The notes beneath the pieces are model-generated. The model ran no database searches and was not told the origin of the DNA. It saw only the letters and a list, made by a program, of their open reading frames with translations. Position numbers and translations under genes: made by a program. Source: Mycobacterium syngnathidarum (GTDB lineage Bacteria > Actinomycetota > Actinomycetes > Mycobacteriales > Mycobacteriaceae). From it: a stretch of DNA of 64,000 bases. Positions 35,346 through 42,959 of this stretch are shown piece by piece (position 1 is the stretch's first letter; every line of letters starts with the position of its first letter). The DNA lies in the NCBI RefSeq assembly GCF_001942625.1, contig NZ_MLCL01000062.1:310001-374000 (forward strand), given 5' to 3'.

Positions 35346-35948
35346 ATGACGCCACAGATCAAGCAGTCGGCGCGCGAGTTGCGCCGATTGCAGACGCGGG
35401 AACGGATACTCGGCGCAGCCGTCGCCGAGTTCCAGGCGTCGGGCATGGCCGGAGCGGATGTCGGCGCGATCGTCAGCGCCGCGGGCGTCGCTCACGGGAC
35501 CTTCTTCTTCCACTTCCCAAGCAAGGAACACGTGTTGCTGGAACTGGAGAGCCGCGAAGAGACACGCATGGCAGCCGAATTCACCGGCTTTCTCGAGAAC
35601 ACACATGATCTCGCATCGGCGCTGACCGAGCTCGTCCGCCTGGTGGGAAGCCTGGAACAGCGATTCGGCCCGCTCCTGTTCAAAGAACTTCTCGCGCTGC
35701 ACTTCTCGCCGACCCGCCCCACCAAGGACGAATGGAGCGACCACCCGATGATCGTTCTGCTCGTCCGTGAGATCGAGCGCGCCCGCGGCGACGGCGAGGC
35801 ACATCCCGAGGTCGACGCCTTCTACAGCGCCGCATTCTTCCTCCTGGGGATCTACGGCGTCCTGACCACCACCGCCAACAGCCAGCACCGCGACGCGATG
35901 CTGGCCAACTTGGTCATCACCGCACGACGAGGACTGGAGGTCCGATGA
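35346..35948 (+). CDS. TetR-family regulator
   Basis: 200 residues from ATG 35346. N-terminal helix-turn-helix: LQTRERILGAAVAEFQASGMAGADVGAIVSAAGVAHGTFFFHFPSKEHVL in the usual layout (described here by motif, about residues 12-60). The C-terminal ligand-binding helices are unrelated to characterised members that I know. TGACT-AGTCA-type palindromes lie before its own start and before the divergent SDR/membrane gene pair, so it probably represses the cluster until a substrate binds. Confidence 0.92.
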   Translation: MTPQIKQSARELRRLQTRERILGAAVAEFQASGMAGADVGAIVSAAGVAHGTFFFHFPSKEHVLLELESREETRMAAEFTGFLENTHDLASALTELVRLVGSLEQRFGPLLFKELLALHFSPTRPTKDEWSDHPMIVLLVREIERARGDGEAHPEVDAFYSAAFFLLGIYGVLTTTANSQHRDAMLANLVITARRGLEVR

Positions 35949-35975
35949 ATCACCCCTTCTGCGAGGAGAACTGAC

Positions 35976-36083
35976 GTGGCCGGCTGGTTCTGGGAGATAC
36001 TCCGCTACGTGGCCGCCTGGGGCGGCACCGGCTTGATCATCTGGTTCTGGTACTGGATGTTCTCCAACATCGGCACCTTCTGA
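35976..36083 (+). CDS. 35-residue tryptophan-rich membrane micropeptide
   Basis: The GTG at 35976 has a strong ribosome site (GAGGAG, 35963-35968) at 7 bases. The product begins VAGWFWEILRYVAAW and continues with GGTGLIIWFWYWMF before SNIGTF. It is a single hydrophobic helix with seven Trp/Phe-rich positions and short polar ends. It fills the space between tetR and the VWA gene, with only four bases to the next start. Such single-pass peptides are typical accessory subunits of membrane enzyme complexes. A similar-sized micropeptide precedes the second membrane paralogue. Confidence 0.7.
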   Translation: MAGWFWEILRYVAAWGGTGLIIWFWYWMFSNIGTF

Positions 36084-36087
36084 AGGC

Positions 36088-37629
36088 GTGACGCAGCAGA
36101 TGCCCGAGCTCGACGAAGCCCACGCCATGGCGACCGAGCGCAGTTGCGCCGTCACCGCCGTGGCGTTGAGCGGCCAGCGTCGCACCGGCGCCCGCCTGGT
36201 CAGCGGGCATCACCGCGGCTTCGGTCTGAGTTCCCTGCTCGACGTCGTGCACGTGCCCTATCCACCGCGTCGCGACTGGACCCGGCGCACGCTGACATGC
36301 GGTGTGGCACTGCAATGCTCACCCTCCAAAGAGCGCATCCTCGACTACCGGCTCAACGAGCTCTCTACCCGCGAACTGGCCGCGCTCACACTCGTCGAGG
36401 CCGGCGTCGCGCTGGGCTGGGTCGCCGAGAACTGGCCCGGACTACTGGTGGACCTGCGCTCGGCGGTTCCGCACCTGGAACCGGCGGGCGCGGACATGGA
36501 CGCCAAAGAGATGCTGGACCGGGCCGTCGCCCTTGCGCGTACATCGCAGCAGTTCGCCATCGATCCACTGCTCGGCAGCCTGCCGCGGGCATACACCCTG
36601 CCGCAGGGCCTGTCCGACAAGCTGCGCCGCACGTTCGGGCGGCTGCCGTGGACCACCAACCAGAAGCGTTCGCCGGCACCACACTCCGTCCCCGCCGGCG
36701 GAGAGGGAGGGGTCCGCAACTCGAACCTGCCCCCACCCAGCCGACCTCAGGACAACGACCTCGACATCACCCCCGACCACCGGCCGGGAATCCCCTATCC
36801 GGAATGGAACGCGTGGACGCAGAGCTTCATGCCGGACCACGTTGCGGTTCTCGAGCAGACCCGCGCCAGCCGGGACCGGCATCCCGGCGCAGTCGCCGTC
36901 GACGTCCGGAAGTGGTTCGAGGAGAACACCCACCGGGCCATGAAGAACCGGCTGGAAGACGGCTCCGACCTCGACGTCGACCAGTACGTCAACCACTTCA
37001 TCGACCTGACGACCGGTGAGGCGGTGGAACCGCGCCTCTTCCGTGAACTGTTGCCCGCCAGCCGCGACGTGACAACCGCGCTGCTCCTCGACGGCAGCTC
37101 CTCGCTGGGCGTACACGGGGGCAGGATCTTCAAACTGGAGCTGGCCTGCGCCGACGCCCTGTCCCGCGCGATGACCTCGGCCCGGGAACGCCACGGCATA
37201 TTCACGTTCACCGGGAACACCCGTCATCGCGTGGAAGTCAGCTGCCTCAAGGACTTCGCGGACCGCCGTTTCGTCCCGCCCGGCAGCATGGGCCTGTCCA
37301 CCGGCGGCTACACCAGACTCGGTGCGCCGCTGCGGCACATGACCAGCCGCCTGCTCGCACAGCCTTCGGAGCGCAGGTTGCTCATCGTCATCGGTGACGG
37401 CCTGATCTCGGACGAAGGCTACGAGGGCCGCTACGCCTGGGCTGACGCCGCCCACGCCGTGGAGGAAGCCAACGAAGCCGGCGTCTCCATGTACTACCTC
37501 GGCGTCGGCCCCGTCCGCGTCGATCCCCTTCCGGAAGTGTTCGGCCCCAAACGGTCCCAACGCATCCGCCGAATCGAAGAACTTCCCCGCGTCCTCGCAC
37601 ACGTCCACCGAGAGCTGGTATCTGTATGA
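36088..37629 (+). CDS. VWA-domain protein, NorD/CbbO-like
   Basis: 513 residues from GTG 36088. The N-terminal half is helical and divergent, and a Pro-rich linker falls at about 195-235. The C-terminal von Willebrand A domain has the metal-ion motif LLLDGSSSLG (DxSxS, about 331), the conserved Thr in STGGYTRLGAPL (about 415) and IVIGDGLISDEGY. NorD, CbbO and CoxE proteins of this layout act with a MoxR-class ATPase to insert metal or activate a partner enzyme. The stop overlaps the ATPase start by ATGA, supporting the pairing. Confidence 0.9.
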   Translation: MTQQMPELDEAHAMATERSCAVTAVALSGQRRTGARLVSGHHRGFGLSSLLDVVHVPYPPRRDWTRRTLTCGVALQCSPSKERILDYRLNELSTRELAALTLVEAGVALGWVAENWPGLLVDLRSAVPHLEPAGADMDAKEMLDRAVALARTSQQFAIDPLLGSLPRAYTLPQGLSDKLRRTFGRLPWTTNQKRSPAPHSVPAGGEGGVRNSNLPPPSRPQDNDLDITPDHRPGIPYPEWNAWTQSFMPDHVAVLEQTRASRDRHPGAVAVDVRKWFEENTHRAMKNRLEDGSDLDVDQYVNHFIDLTTGEAVEPRLFRELLPASRDVTTALLLDGSSSLGVHGGRIFKLELACADALSRAMTSARERHGIFTFTGNTRHRVEVSCLKDFADRRFVPPGSMGLSTGGYTRLGAPLRHMTSRLLAQPSERRLLIVIGDGLISDEGYEGRYAWADAAHAVEEANEAGVSMYYLGVGPVRVDPLPEVFGPKRSQRIRRIEELPRVLAHVHRELVSV

Positions 37630-38429
37630 GCGAAAACACCTACTACGCCAACGCCAACGAGGTTCAGCTGTTCGAGCAGGCCTGCCGCCAGCGCCTGCCG
37701 GTGATGCTCACCGGCCCGACAGGATGCGGCAAGACCCGCCTGGTCGAGCACATGGGACTGCTGCTCAGCCGTCCGGTCGTCACCATCAGCTGCCACGACG
37801 ACCTGACCAGCTCGGACCTCGTCGGACGGTTCATGGTCACCGGGGGTGACGTGGTCTGGACCGACGGGCCCCTCACGCGGGCCGTCAAGTCCGGCGCGAT
37901 CTGTTACCTCGACGAGGTTGTCGAGGCGCGTCACGATTCGTTGGCCGTCCTGCACTCGCTCACCGACCACAGGCGCACGCTCTACCTGGATCGTGCGGGT
38001 GAAGTCGTCCATGCGCCAGAGAGTTTCATGCTGGTGTGCTCCTATAACCCCGCCTACCGCAGCTCACTCAAAGAGCTCAAGCCGTCCTTCCGGCAGCGTT
38101 TCGTCACGCTGCCGATGCGGTACCTGCCGCCCGAACGCGAGGCGGAGGTGATCGTCGCCGAAGCGGGCGTCGGACTGCCCACCGCACAGCGGCTGGTCCG
38201 GTGCGCCACCGCGATCCGAACCGCGGACGAGGCCTTCCATTTCGAACCGCCCTCCACTCGGGTGCTCGTCACGGCAGCACACCTGATCGCCGCCGGTGCA
38301 ACGGAACTCGAAGCCGCGGAGGCCTGTGTCCTCGCCCCGCTGTCCAGCGACGGCGCCATCACCGAAGGGCTGCGGGAGGTCGCGTCCGCGTGCCTCTCCG
38401 GAGCCGATGCCGACAGCTCAAGCGCGTAG
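37626..38429 (+). CDS. AAA+ ATPase, NorQ/CbbQ/MoxR class
   Basis: 267 residues. Walker A is TGPTGCGKTRL (about 30-40), Walker B is ICYLDEVVEAR, and the sensor region is VCSYNPAYRSSLKELKPSFRQRF with arginine finger candidates. This matches the CbbQ/NirQ/NorQ/GvpN clade. With the overlapping VWA gene it forms a chaperone pair of the kind that activates Rubisco, NO reductase or CO dehydrogenase. None of those enzymes is encoded here, so the client is probably one of the adjacent membrane proteins. Confidence 0.93.
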   Translation: MSENTYYANANEVQLFEQACRQRLPVMLTGPTGCGKTRLVEHMGLLLSRPVVTISCHDDLTSSDLVGRFMVTGGDVVWTDGPLTRAVKSGAICYLDEVVEARHDSLAVLHSLTDHRRTLYLDRAGEVVHAPESFMLVCSYNPAYRSSLKELKPSFRQRFVTLPMRYLPPEREAEVIVAEAGVGLPTAQRLVRCATAIRTADEAFHFEPPSTRVLVTAAHLIAAGATELEAAEACVLAPLSSDGAITEGLREVASACLSGADADSSSA

Positions 38430-38444
38430 GAAGGAATCGCCACC

Positions 38445-38576
38445 ATGGTGGATCAGAAGGAACGCAACCGCAAGAAAGCCCTCATCGTCCTGCAGATCGT
38501 CATCTACGGATACCTGCTGGCGATGTTCGGAATCCAGCTGTACATGTCGTTCACCCGAGGCTGGTGGGACCTGTGA
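38445..38576 (+). CDS. 43-residue single-pass membrane micropeptide
   Basis: ATG 38445 behind AGGAA. A basic head (MVDQKERNRKKA) is followed by one hydrophobic helix (LIVLQIVIYGYLLAMFGIQL) and a short tail [11 protein letters not shown]. The positive N-terminus predicts a cytoplasmic head. The stop overlaps the start of membrane paralogue A2 (GTGA), so production is coupled. Together with the 35-residue peptide it suggests small structural subunits of a membrane complex. Confidence 0.75.
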   Translation: MVDQKERNRKKALIVLQIVIYGYLLAMFGIQLYMSFTRGWWDL

Positions 38577-39274
38577 AGGTCACGGCATCCGTCCCGGCAG
38601 AGGGTTCTCTCAACCTTGAGGAGCACCACGAACAGTCCCGGCTGGCGCAGCGGCGGGCCGACAAGTGGATGATCGTCGGTGCGGCCCTGATGGGCATGTG
38701 GGCACCCGGGCTCATCGGCTTCCCGATCTTCATGCGCGGCGTGTGGTTACAGCGCCAGGCGTTGCGCGCGGGATATTCGGTCCGGCCGATGATCGTCACG
38801 CTCATCGGGTATCTCGTCCTGATCGACGGCATGCTCAACAGCCTCGGTTGGGCCCTCGACCTGGTCGCCAACCACACGCTGATCAACCGGGTGCTGATGG
38901 TCGGCTGGGGCGCCATGTTCGACGCCGGATACTTCTGGCACTACAACGAACTGTGGATGGGCGGCGCCGCCGGGCCGGGCGAGAAGTCCATGGTGTTCGG
39001 CATGATCCTCACCGTCTTCGCGATGCGGTGCGCCGCGGCGATCGGCTTTCTGCAGATGAAGCGCTGGGGTCACCAGTGGATGATTATCACCTGCTGGATG
39101 GGCGTGCTCATCTGGTGTCTGTACGTGTTCAACATGACGATGTATGCCGATGTCCGTTATGCCGGCGTCGTGTTCCCGGTCATCGGGTGGTGGCTCTACG
39201 ACATCTTCTACATCACCCCCTTCCTCGCGATCCCGTACCTACACACGGTGAACCGCGAAATCTTCTCCGACTGA
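38573..39274 (+). CDS. Polytopic membrane protein, paralogue A2, unknown family
   Basis: 233 residues from GTG 38573. Same architecture as the protein at 34558: charged head with [17 protein letters not shown], five or six hydrophobic segments, and conserved [47 protein letters not shown] and [13 protein letters not shown]. The last 110 residues are almost identical between the two, while the first helix differs. Being encoded directly after the AAA/VWA pair, it is the likely client. The strict conservation of D/H/E/W suggests an active or metal site shared by both. Confidence 0.85.
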   Translation: MKVTASVPAEGSLNLEEHHEQSRLAQRRADKWMIVGAALMGMWAPGLIGFPIFMRGVWLQRQALRAGYSVRPMIVTLIGYLVLIDGMLNSLGWALDLVANHTLINRVLMVGWGAMFDAGYFWHYNELWMGGAAGPGEKSMVFGMILTVFAMRCAAAIGFLQMKRWGHQWMIITCWMGVLIWCLYVFNMTMYADVRYAGVVFPVIGWWLYDIFYITPFLAIPYLHTVNREIFSD

Positions 39275-39293
39275 ACATATTCGAGGAGCACTC

Positions 39294-39716
39294 ATGACCA
39301 CCCCCACGCAACCAACCGAAGAGAACACCGATGACCTACCTCCCGGCACCACGCCCTACTACGCGCGCATGCACAAGTGGATCAAGCGCGCGGTCCTGGT
39401 ATGCCTGGTCGCCCTCGTCGTCGAGGGCGCCTTCACCCTGCCGTTCATGGCGGTCTACTACGGCTACCCCACCTTGAGCCTGACCGAGATCTGCAGTGAA
39501 CTGCTCAAGGTTCGCTATTCCGACGACACCCTCGAATGCAAGGTCCCTTACCCGGCATTCGGGCCGCCCGAGGGAGCCGAAGGCAAGGACACCGCCCAGG
39601 ACGAGTGGGGCATCCAGCCGGTACCCAAGTACCACCGAATCGGGTTCCGCGAACTGGTCCGGATCCATGACGAGCGTGAGGCACGCCGAGCAGCCGAACA
39701 ACAACCGAGCCCGTAG
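39294..39716 (+). CDS. Bitopic membrane protein with two-cysteine outer domain
   Basis: 140 residues from ATG 39294, with GAGGAG upstream. Polar head of about 30 residues, one membrane helix ([24 protein letters not shown], about 43-66), then an outer domain with EICSELL and [13 protein letters not shown], where the two cysteines could form a disulfide. A charged tail ends [10 protein letters not shown]. No family recognised. Placed between membrane paralogue A2 and the P450 in the same operon, it is probably another subunit of the complex. Confidence 0.75.
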   Translation: MTTPTQPTEENTDDLPPGTTPYYARMHKWIKRAVLVCLVALVVEGAFTLPFMAVYYGYPTLSLTEICSELLKVRYSDDTLECKVPYPAFGPPEGAEGKDTAQDEWGIQPVPKYHRIGFRELVRIHDEREARRAAEQQPSP

Positions 39717-39724
39717 GAGCCCAC

Positions 39725-40945
39725 GTGCCGGAGTCACTCGAACGCCACGCCCAGAACTGGGATCTGCGCCACCAGGATTTCAACGACAACGACTTCCTAT
39801 ACGACGTCTACTCGGTGATGCGAGCGCAATCGCCGTTCGCGCGCACCGACAAGCCATTTCTCAGCGCGACGCCGGCGGGCGCGTGGGTAGCGGTGCGCTA
39901 CGCGGAGTGCGTCAAGATCCTGCAGGACTGGGAACACTTCTCCAGCAACCCGACACCCGAGGGCGCCGAGCAACTCGCCGGAGATCTGGTGATCACCCTC
40001 GACCCGCCGCGACAGCAGAAGTTCCGCAAGGTCCTGAACCCGTACTTCTCCCCGGCGCGGATGAAGGCGCTCCGCCCCGAGATCGGCGCCGAGACCGACC
40101 GGCTCATCGACGAACTCATCGAGAACGGCTCCGGTGACCTGGCCCAGATCGCCTGGCGCCAGCCCGGAATCGTGTTCTTCAAGTATCTGCTCGGCATGCC
40201 GATCGAAGACGTGCCGTTGTGCGTCGAGCTGACCGACACGGCGCTCAACGGCACCACCGAGCAGGACCGGATGAGTGCCTGGGGCGGGTTGTATGAACAC
40301 CTGCACGACGCCGTGACCGCACGTATGGACCAGCCGCCCCGTGACGACATGATCGACGTCCTGCTGTCCGCGGAGATCGACGGAGAGAAACTGTCCTTCG
40401 GCGACGTCGTGTCCAATGCCATGCTCCTGGTCCAGGCCGGTCTTGAGACCACTGCCAGCGCAATGTCTTTCGCCTATCACTACCTCGCCACCAACCCCGC
40501 CGAGCGTGACCGGCTGATCAGCGATCCCGACCTTCTCACCCGTGCGGTCGAGGAGTTCATCCGGTTCGCCGGGTCGATCCACGGCATCCCCCGCACCGTG
40601 GCCAAAGAGGTGGAGCTGAACGGCTGCACGTTCTCGCCGGGCGAGTCGGTCATCGTCAATTACGCCGCGGCCAACCGCGACGAACAGGAGTTCCCCGACG
40701 CGGGCCGGTGCATCCTCGACCGCCGCGAGAACCGGCACCTCGGTTTCGGCGCCGGCGTGCACCGCTGTCTCGGCTCCAATCTGGCTCGACTGGAATTCCA
40801 GGTCGGCCTGGAGCGGGTGCTGTCCCGAATGCCCGACTTCACCCTCTCAGAAGACGAAGTCGCACAATTTCATGGCAACTCCGTCACCCGCGGATTCCGC
40901 TCGGTCCCGGTCACTTTCACGCCCGGCAGCCGGTCGGACACATGA
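39725..40945 (+). CDS. Cytochrome P450
   Basis: 406 residues from GTG 39725. I-helix AGLETTASA, K-helix ExxR in EEFIR, meander before RENRHLGFGAGVHRCLGSNLARLE, in which the haem cysteine follows FGxGxHxC. It is a soluble bacterial class I P450, needing ferredoxin and reductase encoded elsewhere. Last intact catalytic gene of the operon; its stop overlaps the start of a truncated dehydrogenase gene by ATGA. The C-terminal part of a second P450 lies 220 bases downstream. Confidence 0.93.
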   Translation: MPESLERHAQNWDLRHQDFNDNDFLYDVYSVMRAQSPFARTDKPFLSATPAGAWVAVRYAECVKILQDWEHFSSNPTPEGAEQLAGDLVITLDPPRQQKFRKVLNPYFSPARMKALRPEIGAETDRLIDELIENGSGDLAQIAWRQPGIVFFKYLLGMPIEDVPLCVELTDTALNGTTEQDRMSAWGGLYEHLHDAVTARMDQPPRDDMIDVLLSAEIDGEKLSFGDVVSNAMLLVQAGLETTASAMSFAYHYLATNPAERDRLISDPDLLTRAVEEFIRFAGSIHGIPRTVAKEVELNGCTFSPGESVIVNYAAANRDEQEFPDAGRCILDRRENRHLGFGAGVHRCLGSNLARLEFQVGLERVLSRMPDFTLSEDEVAQFHGNSVTRGFRSVPVTFTPGSRSDT

Positions 40946-41150
40946 CCTACCGGGTCGTGCAGTGGACGACAGGCAACGTCGGCCGCAAGTCGGTCCACGC
41001 CATCGTCGCGAACGCCGATCTCGAACTCGTCGGTTGCTACGCCTGGGCACCCGACAAGGTGGGCAAGGACGTCGGCGAACTCTGTGGCACCGAACCGCTG
41101 GTCGTGGCCGCCACCGACGACGTCGACGCACTCCTGGCTCTGCAGCCGGA
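40942..41150 (+). pseudogene. 5' remnant of a DapB-like dehydrogenase gene
   Basis: ATG 40942 begins MTYRVVQWTTGNVGRKSVHA and continues through PDKVGKDVGELCG to VDALLALQPD. This aligns with the first 73 or so residues of the intact gene at 32620. After about 41150 the frame no longer resembles the family and runs out at 41290-41292. The remaining 280 residues are missing. The sequence passes directly into a P450 in another frame, so this is a deletion scar. Confidence 0.8.
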
Positions 41151-41164
41151 CTCGCCGATGTCGA

Positions 41165-41608
41165 CCACTGGTCCGCATCCCCGACCAGTGGGCGCTATTG
41201 CGGGAGCAGCCTGGCCTGGCCATGCGAGCGGTCGAGGAAACCATGCGGCATTCGCCGTCGATGTGCAGCACCGTGCGCAGCGTTGCCGATGACGCCGAAA
41301 TCGGCGAGTACAGCTTTCCCGCAGGGACATTCACTATCGTGAACACCTACGCGGCCAACCGCGATCAGACCGTCTACGACGATCCGACCCGCTTCGACGT
41401 CACCCGCGAGGACCCGCCGCCGATCCTGACCTTCGGTGGCGGCGTGCATTACTGCCTCGGTGCGAACCTGGCGCGGCTCGAGCTGTCCGAGGCACTCACG
41501 ATCCTGTCTCGACGGCTTCCCAACCCTCGGGTGGCCGGACCCGTGCCCTGGAAGCCACTGCTGGGCCTCAGCGGCCCGACCAGTCTGCCCCTGGAGTTCG
41601 ACCGATGA
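41165..41608 (+). pseudogene. 3' remnant of a cytochrome P450 gene
   Basis: Starting near LVRIPDQWALLREQPGLAMR, this frame gives the C-terminal 145 residues of a P450. It has EETMRH (ExxR), VNTYAANRDQTVYDDP, haem loop FGGGVHYCLGANLARLE, and a normal end at 41608. The N-terminal 250 residues, including the I-helix, are absent. The frame differs from that of the dehydrogenase remnant to its left. Not a copy of the adjacent intact P450, which has HRCLGSN and differs elsewhere. Confidence 0.8.
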
Positions 41609-42018
41609 CGTACAAGATCGACCCGGATGTGCTGCACACCGTGGCCAAGCAGGTCGTCGGCCTGCCGCTCGAAGACGGCGCGCTCCTCGCACAGGCAATC
41701 GAGCGACTCGCCGACATGTATCCCGGCCTGATCCACACCGGTCCGGGCCGGTGGGTGGGCAGTAAAGCCGGAGGAATTCTCGGCAAGGTCAGATTCCTGT
41801 ACTTCAACCCCCGCGAGTATGTCGTGCTCTTCGCTTCTCCCACTGGGACACAGGGCTTTTCAGGTCGAGACAAGCGCGTCGACATCCACAAGTTCCTGCT
41901 CGCGGGGCAGATCGACTCCTACGACCTCGATTCCGACGACACCGTGCCATTGCCGACACTGCTCCCCGGCGAGCGCACTTGCCTGGAACGCGGGCATGCC
42001 CGCGGCGCAATCCGCTGA
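41605..42018 (+). CDS. ERG2/sigma-1-receptor-like protein
   Basis: 137 residues from ATG 41605 (ATGA overlap with the P450 remnant). MYPGLIHTGPGRWVGSKAGG, then FLYFNPREYVVLFASPTGTQG, GFSGRDK and CLERGHARGAIR at the end match the order of ERG2 and sigma-1 receptor motifs (EYLIFFGT.IGTEGHSGR, and LPRGxAxxY near the C-terminus). ERG2 is the sterol C8-C7 isomerase. The eukaryotic membrane anchor is absent here. Alongside P450s and SDRs it may act on a steroid- or terpenoid-like ligand. The extreme C-terminus may be affected by the scar that begins just after the stop. Confidence 0.75.
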   Translation: MTYKIDPDVLHTVAKQVVGLPLEDGALLAQAIERLADMYPGLIHTGPGRWVGSKAGGILGKVRFLYFNPREYVVLFASPTGTQGFSGRDKRVDIHKFLLAGQIDSYDLDSDDTVPLPTLLPGERTCLERGHARGAIR

Positions 42019-42197
42019 CGAGGATCGTGCTGGCCGGCGTCTTCGTGCTGGGGTTGTTCCACTGGGCCCACCGGTTCCGCTTCATGCTCGAACACGGCCT
42101 GAAACTGGGCCGCTTCGACCGGGCGATCGCGGTGTGCAGTTACGGCACGGCGCTTCTGGGTTCGATCGCGGCGATCTGGGTGCTGCTCACCGTGTAG
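42019..42197 (+). pseudogene. frdD: 3' remnant of frdD (fumarate reductase membrane subunit)
   Basis: The frame read from CTGACGAGGATCGTG gives RIVLAGVFVLGLFHWAHRF, then RFMLEHGLKLGRFDRAIAV and SYGTALLGSIAAIWVLLTV, ending at 42197. This resembles the last half of actinobacterial FrdD, including the AHRxR haem/quinone motif. The N-terminal half and frdABC are missing. Together with the two remnants to the left this marks a degraded junction. An ATG at 41979 could still give a short product. Confidence 0.6.
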
Positions 42198-42259
42198 CGC
42201 GAGCAGACACAGACTCGCACTTTTACCACTGGTTTCGTGCGATTCTGTGTCTGCTCGCG
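42198..42259. repeat. Long hairpin element, copy 2 (bidirectional terminator)
   Basis: The arms 42198-42220 and 42237-42259 pair over 23 bp with one mismatch, leaving a 16-base loop. The arm GTGTCTGCTCGCG and most of the rest equal copy 1 at 11471-11539, and the loop length is the same while the loop sequence differs. It sits between convergent genes (frdD remnant and SRPBCC gene), fitting a two-way terminator. Confidence 0.75.
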
Positions 42260-42267
42260 AGAAAATG

Positions 42268-42717
42268 CTACGACGACGCGTAGAGCTCCTTGAACTTGTT
42301 CAAGGACTGCTGAATATCGCCCTTGAGTGCGGCCGCGACCACCATGCCGATCGGCCCGAACAGCGCAGGGCCACCGAGGTGCACGTCGAAGGACACTTTC
42401 GCGCCCTCTCCCCCGTCCACCGGCGCGGGCGTGATCTTTCCGATCAGTTTGACCTTCACCCCGCCGCGTCCATCGCCGTTGAGGGTCAGCGACTGCGGCG
42501 GCTTGTAGTTCACCAACGTCCACTTCACGCGGTTCAACATGCCCTTGACTTCGACGATCGAGTCGATCACCGTGCCCTTTTCCAGGGTTTCGGGCAGCTT
42601 GGACCGCCAGGCTCGGTGGATGCTGAGCCACTCGTCGTATCGGGACAGGTCAGAGGCGTACTCCCACGCCTTCTCCGGCGGCAACGGAACTTCGACGGAG
42701 ACAGACAATTTGGCCAT
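42268..42717 (-). CDS. SRPBCC-fold protein, Rv0910-like putative toxin
   Basis: 149 residues from ATG 42717. SRPBCC (START-like) fold: MAKLSVSVEVPLPPEKAWEYASDLSRYDEWL, KGMLNRVKWTLVNYKPP and LKGDIQQSLNKFKELY. Three bases after a 59-codon gene like Rv0909. In M. tuberculosis, Rv0909/Rv0910 was reported as a toxin-antitoxin pair, and the order ahead of ctpE is the same here. How an SRPBCC protein would be toxic is not known; lipid binding is an alternative. Confidence 0.85.
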   Translation of the reverse strand: MAKLSVSVEVPLPPEKAWEYASDLSRYDEWLSIHRAWRSKLPETLEKGTVIDSIVEVKGMLNRVKWTLVNYKPPQSLTLNGDGRGGVKVKLIGKITPAPVDGGEGAKVSFDVHLGGPALFGPIGMVVAAALKGDIQQSLNKFKELYASS

Positions 42718-42720
42718 AGG

Positions 42721-42900
42721 TTACTGCTGCGGTTCGTCCTTGTTGATGGCGTTCTTCGCCGCTTCCTGCGCCTTGTCGACCGCGCCGGAGTACTTGCCCT
42801 GCGTCTTCTCGTCGACCATGTCGCCGGCCTTGTCGATGGCCTGCTCGACCTTGTCAGCATTCTGCGACAGCAGGTCCTTGGCTTTGTCCAGGAATCCCAT
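42721..42900 (-). CDS. Rv0909-like small antitoxin (MT0933 family)
   Basis: 59 residues from ATG 42900: MGFLDKAKDLLSQNADKVEQ, then AIDKAGDMVDEKTQGKYSGA and VDKAQEAAKNAINKDEPQQ. It is strongly helical and lysine/alanine-rich, matching the MT0933-type antitoxin family. It precedes the SRPBCC gene by three bases and lies 59 bases after CtpE in the same direction. Too short for many gene callers, but conserved by family and position. Confidence 0.85.
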   Translation of the reverse strand: MGFLDKAKDLLSQNADKVEQAIDKAGDMVDEKTQGKYSGAVDKAQEAAKNAINKDEPQQ

Positions 42901-42959
42901 CAGCCCACCCTATCGTTTTCGATTTCCAACTGAACGCCCGACATTCTTCCCTCTGCCAG

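Noticed and set aside
35945..35974. Nine-codon frame starting inside the tetR stop codon
   Set aside because: Too short and without its own ribosome site. The better explanation for the gap is the 35-residue peptide starting at 35976.
34558..39716. Denitrification NO reductase or copper membrane monooxygenase (PmoA/B/C type) cluster
   Set aside because: The ATPase/VWA pair resembles NorQ/NorD, but no NorB/NorC is present, and the membrane proteins show none of the PmoA or PmoC sequence features that I can recall.
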